Assembly: GCF_020329485.1 (NCBI RefSeq)
Contig: NZ_JAGKJI010000002.1
Coordinates: forward strand, 124,001-188,000
Direction: 5' to 3'
Origin: Bradyrhizobium cenepequi
GTDB taxonomy: Bacteria > Pseudomonadota > Alphaproteobacteria > Rhizobiales > Xanthobacteraceae
Length of the DNA stretch: 64,000 bases
Shown here: positions 1-6,950 of the stretch, in pieces
Position numbering within the stretch: the stretch's first letter is position 1
How the letters are laid out: each line of letters begins with the position of its first letter
Translations under genes and position numbers: made by a program
The notes under the pieces: generated by a model
What the model was told of the DNA's origin: nothing
Databases searched by the model: none
What the model saw: only the letters and a program-made list of their open reading frames with translations

Positions 1-110
1 CTCTCCCGTAGGGAGAGGTCGGTGTAACGCCGGGTGAGGGGATTTGCTCTATCGAGGGACCATAACCCCTCACCCGCGCCTTTGGCGCGACCTCTCCCTA
101 CGGGAGAGGT
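1..110. repeat. Palindromic intergenic repeat with perfect 20-bp arms
   Basis: The first 20 bases are the exact reverse complement of bases 89-108, and a second inner complementarity (gtgagggg against cccctcac) continues the stem. Each arm itself contains a short palindrome. A related but not identical element lies at 17811-17960. Such elements are common between genes in Bradyrhizobium-like genomes. The repeat may continue beyond the window edge. Confidence 0.85.
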
Positions 111-171
111 GAACTTGCGGCTAGGGCGACTTTCGCTCGACAAGCGGTAGCCTTGCCCGGATTGCGCCACA

Positions 172-807
172 TCACTGCGACGCCGTCTTGGCTTCCATGT
201 TGACGACCTGCACCCGGCGGTTGGCCGGAGCGAGCGGCGCGTTCGGATCCTTCGGCTTGCTCTCGCCATAGCCGACCGTGACCAGGTTGGAGCCGGTGAT
301 GCCGTAACGCTCGACCAGGTATTTCTTGATCGTGTCGGCCCGGCGCTCGCTGAGCTGCTGGTTGTAGTCCTCGCTGCCGACCGCGTCGGTGTGACCGGCC
401 ACCACGAAGGTCGAGCCCTTCAGGCTCGGATTCGACAGCGCCTTGCCGAGTTCCTGCACCGCCTGTGACGAACTCTTGCTGATTTCGGCCGAGTTGAAGT
501 CGAAATGGATTTCGAGGTTGATCTGCGGTTTGGTCGCGGCGAGCTCGGCGATCTCCTGGCGCTCGCCGAGCGACAGCGAGCGGGTCGGACGGTTGCGCAG
601 GCTGTCGACGAACCTCGTCTCCTTGGCGGTTGCCGCGGTGTCGACCTGCTGCGGGCCCGTCGACAGGCCGCGGGTCAGCGGCTTGGATGTGAGAGCGTTC
701 ACGATCTGATCGGCTCGAACGACGCTGTCTCCGGCGAACGCCAGGCCGGCCGTCATCGACAGCGCGGCCCCGATCGCCAGGATGGAAACTCCATGAAAGG
801 GGGTCAT
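172..807 (-). CDS. OmpA-family peptidoglycan-associated protein
   Basis: This 211-residue exported protein carries a C-terminal OmpA domain that should bind peptidoglycan and tie the envelope together. Residues 1-25 look like a cleavable signal peptide ending in GLAFA. The OmpA domain spans about 98-205, with FDFNSAEI near 103-110, the HTD motif at 139-141, the ER pair at 154-155 and NRRV at 196-199. There is no N-terminal beta-barrel; residues 26-95 are a low-complexity linker, so it is periplasmic rather than a porin. The lack of a lipobox cysteine separates it from Pal. It appears monocistronic. Confidence 0.9.
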   Translation of the reverse strand: MTPFHGVSILAIGAALSMTAGLAFAGDSVVRADQIVNALTSKPLTRGLSTGPQQVDTAATAKETRFVDSLRNRPTRSLSLGERQEIAELAATKPQINLEIHFDFNSAEISKSSSQAVQELGKALSNPSLKGSTFVVAGHTDAVGSEDYNQQLSERRADTIKKYLVERYGITGSNLVTVGYGESKPKDPNAPLAPANRRVQVVNMEAKTASQ

Positions 808-1132
808 CGTCCTAAATCCTCTAACTATGCGCCAGCCGGATTGGCTCGCTTGGCGTTTTGGCGCGCTGACGATAGGTCAGGTTCAATGGAGCGAACGTGA
901 TACGGATCGCCCGCAAGCGCGATGCTGCCGCGCACCAAAAAGCATCCCGGAAGGTCGTCCTGTGTGCCGACGGCAAATCGGCTGACGACCGCGACCGCTG
1001 GTCGCAGCTCGCCTCTGCTTCATCGCGTTGCAATACAAGAAAAATAACTTTCCACTGGAAGCACGGCAACCAGCCAATGCGTATTGCATTGGTTGGTGTG
1101 TCGCCGGTTTCATTCCAAGGGAGATTTTTCCA
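808..1132. other. Intergenic region between divergent genes
   Basis: This 325-base stretch must hold the promoters for the OmpA-like gene (minus) and the small exported protein (plus). I see no convincing protein gene, RNA gene or strong palindrome in it. The only clear signal is the AAGGGA ribosome-binding site at 1117-1122 just before the plus-strand gene. Confidence 0.5.
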
Positions 1133-1375
1133 ATGAAACGATTGATCCTGGCTGCCGCGTTCTCGACTGTCGTCTTCGCACCTGCTTTTGCCAAGCCGAT
1201 GGCCTGCACCACGGAGAACATGGCCAAGTCGACCGCCGCGATGAACACGATGCCGGAAGGGCCCGGCAAGATGGCGATCGCCAAGAGCATGAGCAAGGCC
1301 AACGCCGAAATGAGCAAGGGCAACATGCGCGGCGCCTGCAAGCACTACCTGGAGGCCCAGGCGGCGCCCAAGTAG
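1133..1375 (+). CDS. Small Met-rich exported protein of unknown function
   Basis: This 80-residue protein begins at the ATG at 1133, chosen because AAGGGA lies 10 bases upstream and because a standard signal peptide (MKRLILAAAFSTVVF...AFA, about residues 1-20) starts there; an in-frame upstream start at 1028 would bury that signal. The mature part of about 60 residues has 8 methionines and 2 cysteines and ends in a Lys/Ala/Gln-rich helix. I do not recognise a named family. The Met/Cys content would fit a periplasmic metal-binding or metal-sensing peptide, but that is only inference. A terminator hairpin follows at 1400. Confidence 0.75.
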   Translation: MKRLILAAAFSTVVFAPAFAKPMACTTENMAKSTAAMNTMPEGPGKMAIAKSMSKANAEMSKGNMRGACKHYLEAQAAPK

Positions 1376-1399
1376 TCCTCCACGAACGATTGCAGCTTT

Positions 1400-1426
1400 G
1401 GCCGCGCCACCTGGCGCGGCCTTTCG
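1400..1426 (+). terminator. Rho-independent terminator of the small exported protein gene
   Basis: A perfect 9-bp GC-rich stem (ggccgcgcc at 1400-1408 with ggcgcggcc at 1413-1421) and a 4-base loop are followed by tttcgtt. It sits 25 bases after the stop codon at 1375. Confidence 0.75.
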
Positions 1427-1553
1427 TTGCTTCTGCCCTGCGACGCAAATGCGTGAGATCATGATCCAAGCATGACCTCATGGCTCCCTTCGAGCATGAT
1501 CTCTTCGCAAGACCGGCGTCCACTTTTCTGGATCATGCTCTACATTGCGGGTG

Positions 1554-2717
1554 ATGCCCCGCCCGATTCCATCCCATCGCCTGAGCAGGACGGACGCCCG
1601 CCGCATCTGGCTGTGCGCCCAAAGGCTCGATACGCCCGTGCCGTTCGGTGACGGGCCGGCCGCGGTCGCCGCTGCGGTCGAACATCTCGGCTATGTGCAG
1701 ATCGACACCATCAATGTGATCGAGCGCGCCCACCATCACATCCTTTACAGCCGCATTCCAGACTACCGCCGCGCCGATCTGCGCCACGCCCAGAGCGTCG
1801 ATAGGAGCGTGTTCGAATACTGGACCCATGCCCTCTCTTATGTGCCGGCCGGGGATCTGCGCTTCTTCCTGCCGGCGATGCGGCAGCACAGGCGCGAGGG
1901 CCACAAATGGTTCAATTCGGTCACCCCCGCCGACATGCGCAAGGTGATGCGCCTGATCCGCGAGGGACCGCTCACCATCCGCGATATCGACGACGACGTG
2001 CTGGTGGAGAAGGAGCATCTCTGGCAGAGCCGCAAGCCGTCGAAGCGCGCGCTGCAGCTAGCCTTTTACACCGGCGTGCTGACGATCAGCGAGCGCAACG
2101 GCATGCTGAAGACCTACGACTTGACGGCGCGGCATTTCGGCTGGGATAAGCCGCCGAAGCCGGCTTCGGCGCGCGAGATCACCGCCTATCTGCTCGACCG
2201 TGCGCTGCGTTCGCAGGGTGTCGTCAGCCTGGATTCGATCTGCCACCTCGATGCGCCCAGCAAGAAGCCGGTGCGCCGCCTGATCGAGGCGCGCCTGCGG
2301 CGAGGGGAGCTGGTGCCGGTCGCGCTCGAAGGCGCCGGCAAGCAGGAGCATTGGGCCCGCCCCGAGGTGCTGCAGCCGACAGGTGAGGTGGATCCCGCAC
2401 TGGTCCACATCCTTTCGCCGTTCGATCCCGTCATCATCCAGCGCAAGCACACCGAGCTGTTCTTCGGTTACGGCCACCGCTTCGAGGCCTATGTGCCCAA
2501 GGAAAAGCGCCTGTTCGGCTACTTTGCGCTGCCGGTCCTGGTCGGCGACGAGATCGTCGCCGCCATCGATCTGAAGACCGACCGGGCGGACAAGAAGCTT
2601 CTGATGCAGAAATGGAGCTGGGTCGGCAGCGGCGCCAAGCGAGGTGCCCGCAAGGACCTCAAACCCCGCATCGAGGAAGAACTGCACCGCTTCGAACGCT
2701 TCCAGCTCGGCAACTGA
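1554..2717 (+). CDS. YcaQ/AlkZ-like winged-helix DNA glycosylase family protein
   Basis: This 387-residue protein belongs to the winged helix-turn-helix family (COG3214) that includes E. coli YcaQ and the AlkZ interstrand-crosslink glycosylases. Those enzymes use a Q-x-D or Q-x-Q motif; here YVQID places Q49 and D51 in that motif, followed by the ERAHHHILYSR segment typical of the family. Winged-helix modules follow in the middle and a beta-rich C-terminal domain ends the protein. Length matches the family. The ATG at 1554 is preferred to an in-frame TTG at 1545, although neither has a strong ribosome-binding site. Activity is inferred from family membership. Confidence 0.8.
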   Translation: MPRPIPSHRLSRTDARRIWLCAQRLDTPVPFGDGPAAVAAAVEHLGYVQIDTINVIERAHHHILYSRIPDYRRADLRHAQSVDRSVFEYWTHALSYVPAGDLRFFLPAMRQHRREGHKWFNSVTPADMRKVMRLIREGPLTIRDIDDDVLVEKEHLWQSRKPSKRALQLAFYTGVLTISERNGMLKTYDLTARHFGWDKPPKPASAREITAYLLDRALRSQGVVSLDSICHLDAPSKKPVRRLIEARLRRGELVPVALEGAGKQEHWARPEVLQPTGEVDPALVHILSPFDPVIIQRKHTELFFGYGHRFEAYVPKEKRLFGYFALPVLVGDEIVAAIDLKTDRADKKLLMQKWSWVGSGAKRGARKDLKPRIEEELHRFERFQLGN

Positions 2718-2782
2718 ATTGAGGATGCGCAAAGCCATTGGCTTGCGATGACGATCGTTTCCGTTCGTCACTTTCTCCCCTG

Positions 2783-2887
2783 TCATTCCGGGATGCGCCG
2801 CAAGGCGCAGGCCCGGAATCCATTGTGCCACGTACGCCGGCGGAGCTATGGATTCCGGGCTCGATGCTGCGCATCGCCCCGGAATGA
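2783..2887. repeat. Dispersed palindromic repeat, family A, copy 1
   Basis: The element starts with tcattccggg and ends with ccccggaatga, and contains two internal hairpins built from cccggaatccat and ggattccggg. Other copies are at 3414-3518, 28540-28640 and 33996-34100. Copies 1 and 2 lie in the same orientation on either side of the H1-like gene at 2992. Confidence 0.85.
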
Positions 2888-2991
2888 CGAAGGTGAGAAC
2901 TGATCCCCGCTATACGACTCTAAGTTTCACATCGGGAACCGGCCGCCTTCCGGCCGGTTAGTTCGTTGCGACTAAATTTCAGGGAGGCGTT

Positions 2992-3384
2992 ATGGGCAAG
3001 GACAAATCGATTCTCGACAAGCTCACGGATACGGTGAAGAGCGTCGCCAGCACCGCAAGCGACGCGTTGAAGCCGGATGAGGGGGTGACGAAAGCCGATG
3101 AGCGCACGGCGACCTACGTGCCGCTCGCGGCCGACGGCCTCGTCTCCGATCCGATGATGGTGCCGCCGCTGGCAACGGCCCCGCCGCGCAAGCGGCGTGC
3201 GGCACCCAAGCGGGTGGCAGGCGGAGCAAGACGGGCGGCGGCCGCGGCAAAGAAGACCGCGCGGAAAAGGTCGGCCAGCAAAGCCGGCAAGAAATCCGCC
3301 AAGAAGCGCTCAGCCAAGGCGGCCAAGAAGACCGCGAAGAAGACCAGGAAGGCTGCAAAGAAAACGCGCAAGGTACGGCGGTAG
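2992..3384 (+). CDS. Histone-H1-like Lys/Ala/Arg-rich basic protein
   Basis: This 130-residue protein has two halves. Residues 1-60 are mixed and contain a predicted short helix (DKLTDTVKSVASTASDAL). Residues 65-130 are almost only Lys, Arg and Ala with repeated AKK, KKTA and KKTRK units, resembling the C-terminal tail of histone H1 and of bacterial H1-like proteins that bind DNA without sequence preference. The start has a good GGGAGG ribosome-binding site at 2981-2986. It stands alone between two copies of the family A repeat. DNA condensation or binding is an inference from composition; no enzymatic domain is visible. Confidence 0.75.
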   Translation: MGKDKSILDKLTDTVKSVASTASDALKPDEGVTKADERTATYVPLAADGLVSDPMMVPPLATAPPRKRRAAPKRVAGGARRAAAAAKKTARKRSASKAGKKSAKKRSAKAAKKTAKKTRKAAKKTRKVRR

Positions 3385-3413
3385 CGGACAGCCTGGAGCC
3401 GAACTCTCTGGCG

Positions 3414-3518
3414 TCATTCCGGGATGCGCCGCCAGGCGCAGGCCCGGAATCCATCGAGCCACATGTTCAAGTGGCACCATGGATTCCGGGCTCGATGCTG
3501 CGCATCGCCCCGGAATGA
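3414..3518. repeat. Dispersed palindromic repeat, family A, copy 2
   Basis: This copy closely matches the one at 2783-2887, including the inner segments ggattccgggctcgatgctg and catcgccccggaatgacga. It lies 29 bases after the stop of the H1-like gene and may double as a transcription-end structure. Confidence 0.85.
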
Positions 3519-3546
3519 CGAGAAGGGTAGGCGGACTACGCTGTCG

Positions 3547-3939
3547 CTAATCCGCCCTGCGCACCTTGATTGACATCGCAGAACGATCCAGAGCCGCACC
3601 AAGCAAGATCCCCGCGGCATAGGCGACGATATTCCACAGCGAGAAGACGCGGCCGAGCAACAGCGCGCCCGCGGTCGTCAGGCGGAAAGCGTCGAGCCAC
3701 GGCGTATGCACCAGCCGAAACAATTCCACGCCGACCGCGACCGCAAGCGCGACCAATGCCGCCGTCCGCCGGGACCACCCCGCCGCGGCGCTCGCGACGA
3801 GGAAGAACACCATCGTCCCCCATAACATCGAGCCTCCATACTTCACGACGAACGCCGGAAGGTCGACGCCGAAGCCAAACCGGCGCAGCGCCAGGCCGGC
3901 GATGATGATCGAAAGACAAAGCAGGATGCGGACAATCAT
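3547..3939 (-). CDS. DUF2809 family membrane protein
   Basis: This 130-residue integral membrane protein has about four hydrophobic segments: residues 3-20, 35-52, 58-75 and 100-120. The spacing and the segment VELFRLVHTPWLDAFR are typical of the DUF2809 family, which has no assigned biochemical role. The ATG at 3937-3939 was chosen because the hydrophobic N-terminus begins there; the much longer open frame upstream runs antisense to the MFS gene and has no protein-like composition. It is a single gene facing away from the MFS permease. Confidence 0.8.
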   Translation of the reverse strand: MIVRILLCLSIIIAGLALRRFGFGVDLPAFVVKYGGSMLWGTMVFFLVASAAAGWSRRTAALVALAVAVGVELFRLVHTPWLDAFRLTTAGALLLGRVFSLWNIVAYAAGILLGAALDRSAMSIKVRRAD

Positions 3940-4128
3940 GGTCGGGAAAGCCTCTTGGGAGACGGAGCTAAAGCGCGGCCCGCCGCTGGGCGCAAGCTTG
4001 CGACCGAGCCTGCCTCGCTCCACGCGCGCTCCTCGCGGATGAGCCGTTGTCACAATTCCGATTGACACCGTGCGCCTGATGCTCAAAACCCGCTCGCAAC
4101 AGCAATAACAGCCCTCGGGGGGAGACCC

Positions 4129-5457
4129 ATGAGCCAGACCGCCACCACCATCGCTTCCGCCGCGACCGCGAAAAGCGAGATCGAGACCTCGACCATCCGC
4201 GCCATCTCGGCGCGCCTGATCCCGTTCCTGGTGCTGGCCTACTTCTTCTCCTATCTCGACCGCGTCAATCTCAGCTTCGCCGCGCTGACGATGAATGCAG
4301 ACCTGAAGTTCTCGCCGCTGGTGTTTGCCTGGGGCGCCGGCATCTTCTTCATCGGCTATTTCATCTTCGAGGTGCCGAGCAATCTCGCGCTGGAGAAATT
4401 CGGCGCCAGCCGCTGGATCGCCCGCATCATGGTGACCTGGGGCGTGATCTCTGCGCTGATGGCGACCGTCAGCGGCGAGTGGAGTTTTCTCGTGCTGCGT
4501 TTCCTGCTCGGCGTGGCGGAAGCCGGCTTCTTCCCCGGCATTATCCTTTATCTGACCTATTGGTATCCGGCCGAATACCGCGCTCGCTTCCTTGCCGCTT
4601 TTGCCATAGCTGTTCCCGTCTCCACCGTGATCGGCGCGCCGGTCTCCGGGCTCCTGCTCGGCCTCGACGGTGTGATGGGCCTGAGGGGCTGGCAGTGGCT
4701 GTTCATTATCGAGGGCATCCCCTCGGTGCTGCTTGGCATTGTCACCTGGTTCTATCTCACCGACAAGCCGGAGAAGGCGAACTGGCTGACCGCGGAGCAG
4801 AAGGCATGGCTGGCGGCAAAGCTGCAGGCCGAGGTCGCGGCCAAGCAGGCGGTCCGGCATCTCACGCTTGGCGAGGCGCTGTCCTCACCCAAGGTGATCG
4901 CGCTGAGCCTGATCTATTTCGGCTTCGTCGGCGCGCTCTATGGCATGCAGTTCTGGCTGCCGCAGATCGTGAAAGCCTTCGGTCTCACCAACGCGCAGAC
5001 CGGCTTCGTCACCGCGATTCCCTATCTGTTCGGCACCATCGCGATGGTGCTGTGGGCACGGCACTCCGACGCCAGCCGCGAGCGCGTCGCCCATGTCGGC
5101 GGGCCGTTATTGCTCACGGCGCTCGCGCTCGGCGTCTCCAGCTACCTGACCGATCCCATCATCACCATGGTCGTGCTGACGATCGCGGCGATCGGCATCT
5201 TCTGCACCTTCGCGGTGTTCTGGACATTGCCGACCGCCTGGCTCTCCGGCACGGCGGCCGCCGGCGCGATCGCGCTGATCAACTCGATCGGCAACCTCGC
5301 CGGTTTCGGCGGACCGTACCTGATCGGCTGGGTCAAGGACGCCACCGGCAACACCTCGACCGGCCTGCTCGTACTGTCGCTGTTGCCGCTGGCAGCCGGC
5401 CTTCTCGTCTTCCTCGGCAGCCACGAGACCAAGACCGAATTCGCCAGCGCGAAGTAG
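4129..5457 (+). CDS. MFS transporter, anion:cation symporter (ACS) family
   Basis: This 442-residue permease shows about 12 membrane spans in two bundles of six separated by a central cytoplasmic loop near residues 205-240. The N-terminal signature YFFSYLDRVNLSFAA and the motif GFFPGIILYLTYWYP in span 4-5 are characteristic of the ACS family, whose members import organic anions such as sugar acids, phthalate, tartrate or allantoate. The exact substrate cannot be read from the sequence, and no catabolic gene is adjacent. A strong GGGGGGA ribosome-binding site lies at 4117-4123. It appears monocistronic. Confidence 0.88.
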   Translation: MSQTATTIASAATAKSEIETSTIRAISARLIPFLVLAYFFSYLDRVNLSFAALTMNADLKFSPLVFAWGAGIFFIGYFIFEVPSNLALEKFGASRWIARIMVTWGVISALMATVSGEWSFLVLRFLLGVAEAGFFPGIILYLTYWYPAEYRARFLAAFAIAVPVSTVIGAPVSGLLLGLDGVMGLRGWQWLFIIEGIPSVLLGIVTWFYLTDKPEKANWLTAEQKAWLAAKLQAEVAAKQAVRHLTLGEALSSPKVIALSLIYFGFVGALYGMQFWLPQIVKAFGLTNAQTGFVTAIPYLFGTIAMVLWARHSDASRERVAHVGGPLLLTALALGVSSYLTDPIITMVVLTIAAIGIFCTFAVFWTLPTAWLSGTAAAGAIALINSIGNLAGFGGPYLIGWVKDATGNTSTGLLVLSLLPLAAGLLVFLGSHETKTEFASAK

Positions 5458-5465
5458 CAGAGCTT

Positions 5466-5549
5466 CGTAGGATGGGTAGAGCGCAGCGAAACCCATCATT
5501 TCCCCCGCGCGCGTATCGATGGGTTTCGCTGCGCTCTACCCGTCCTACG
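5466..5549. repeat. Intergenic inverted repeat, about 31-bp arms
   Basis: Bases 5466-5496 (cgtaggatgggtagagcgca and onward) are nearly the exact reverse complement of 5519-5549. The element lies 9 bases after the MFS stop and could terminate that transcript as well as being a dispersed repeat. Confidence 0.8.
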
Positions 5550-5564
5550 GACCATTGCTCGGCC

Positions 5565-5654
5565 CGTAGCCCGGATGAAGTGCAAGCGTAATCCGGGACC
5601 GGTCCATCAACGTGGCGAGACCCCGGATTGTGCTCCGCTCCATCCGGGCTACGG
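5565..5654. repeat. Dispersed repeat, family C (gtagcccggatgaag type), copy 1
   Basis: The element opens with cgtagcccggatgaag and closes with catccgggctacg, giving long complementary ends. A second copy with the same ends lies at 10738-10823, and a short derivative at 56684-56717. Confidence 0.8.
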
Positions 5655-5732
5655 AGTCTCGGTTCGGGCCGACTCCCTGCCGTCACCGCATTTACAACCG
5701 TCAATCACGGCCGACCTCACGAATTGGTGTTT

Positions 5733-5758
5733 ACTGACGATTATTGACATTCGTCAGT
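5733..5758. promoter_or_regulatory. Probable TetR-type operator of the RND efflux operon
   Basis: ACTGACGA at 5733-5740 and TCGTCAGT at 5751-5758 form a perfect 8-bp inverted repeat with a 10-base spacer. It overlaps a candidate -35 box TTGACA at 5744-5749, with AATACT 17 bases downstream (5767-5772) as a possible -10. The site is 46 bases ahead of the adaptor gene start. The TetR-family regulator at the end of the operon is the obvious candidate to bind it, but this is inference. Confidence 0.6.
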
Positions 5759-5804
5759 GATCAATCAATACTCTCCACCAAGCATCAGGCCAATGGAGAG
5801 ACCG

Positions 5805-6911
5805 ATGTTCGCCCGTTCGATTTTCGCGAATTATTACAAGCTTCTAGCTGGCGTGCTGCTGGCGCTGGCGGCGATTTCGCTGGCCGGCTGCAACGAGACG
5901 GCTGCGGAGAAGGCTGACCCCGGGCGTCCGGTCCTGGTTTCCATGGTGCATTATGAGGCCGAAACCCCTGAGCGTAGCTTTGTCGGCACGATCAAGCCGC
6001 GGATCGAAAGCGACATGGGCTTTCGGGTCGCCGGCAAGGTCGCAAAACGCCTCGTCGAAGTCGGCCAGACGGTTGATGTCGATCAGCCACTCGCGACCCT
6101 CGATGAAGTCGACCTGAAGCTGCAGGCCGAGCAGGCCGAAGCCGAAGTGCGCGCCGCCACCGGCGTGCTGGCGCAGGCGTCCGCCGCCGAGAAACGCGCC
6201 AAGGATCTGCGGGCCAAGGGCTGGACCACGGACGCGCAGTTGGACCAGAGCAGCGCCGCGGCCGACGAGGCGCGCGCCCGTCTCAACCGCGCCGAACGCT
6301 CGGTCGAACTGACCAAGAATTCTCTTTCCTATGCAACGCTCGTCGCCGACACCCGCGGCGTCGTCACCTCGACCCTGATCGAGCCCGGCCAGGTCGTGGC
6401 CGCCGGCCAGACCGCGATCCGCGTGGCGCGGCTTGGCGAGAAGGAGGCGGTGGTCGCGATCCCCGAGACCTTGCTCGGCCGCGCCAAGACCGGCGTTGCC
6501 ACCGTGACGCTGTGGTCGGAGGCGGGCAAGAAGTACGCGGCGAAGCTGCGCGAAGTTGCGCCTTCGGCCGATCCCGCCACTCGCACCTATCTGGCAAAAT
6601 TCTCGCTGCCAGAAGCCGGCGACGACGTCTCGCTCGGCATGACGGCGACGCTGACGCTCGCCGATGCAGAGACCGAGCGCGTGGCAAAGCTGCCGCTGTC
6701 GGCGCTGTACAGCCAGGGCGGCGATCCCTCGCTCTACGTCGTGAGCGACGCCGGCGAGATCTCGCTGAAGCCGGTCAAGGTAAAGGCCTATGAGAGCAAC
6801 TGCGTCGTCATTGCCGGCGGCGTCGAGGAGGGCGCGAAAGTGGTGGCGCTCGGGGTGCAGAAGCTCGACCCGGCCCAGAAGGTCCGCGTCGTCGCGTCGC
6901 TATCGTTCTGA
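5805..6911 (+). CDS. RND efflux periplasmic adaptor (membrane fusion) lipoprotein
   Basis: This 368-residue HlyD/AcrA-family protein links an inner-membrane RND pump to an outer-membrane channel. Residues 1-28 form a lipoprotein signal with the lipobox LAGC (Cys29). The lipoyl half-motif GFRVAGKVAKRLVEVGQ, a coiled-coil hairpin (about 105-175, rich in Ala, Glu and Lys), the second lipoyl half ending near VVTSTLIEPGQVV, and beta-barrel and membrane-proximal domains follow in order. The ATG at 5805 has GGAGAG four bases upstream; ATGs at 5793 and 5757 are in frame but poorer. The RND pump gene follows 39 bases later. Substrate is unknown. Confidence 0.9.
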   Translation: MFARSIFANYYKLLAGVLLALAAISLAGCNETAAEKADPGRPVLVSMVHYEAETPERSFVGTIKPRIESDMGFRVAGKVAKRLVEVGQTVDVDQPLATLDEVDLKLQAEQAEAEVRAATGVLAQASAAEKRAKDLRAKGWTTDAQLDQSSAAADEARARLNRAERSVELTKNSLSYATLVADTRGVVTSTLIEPGQVVAAGQTAIRVARLGEKEAVVAIPETLLGRAKTGVATVTLWSEAGKKYAAKLREVAPSADPATRTYLAKFSLPEAGDDVSLGMTATLTLADAETERVAKLPLSALYSQGGDPSLYVVSDAGEISLKPVKVKAYESNCVVIAGGVEEGAKVVALGVQKLDPAQKVRVVASLSF

Positions 6912-6950
6912 TCCGTTCGCCGCAAACGGTTCTGGATATTGGAGGGTGAC

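Noticed and set aside
3940..4860. N-terminal extension of the DUF2809 gene to 437 codons
   Set aside because: The extra part is antisense to the MFS permease gene and has charged low-complexity content; the hydrophobic DUF2809 protein begins at 3939.
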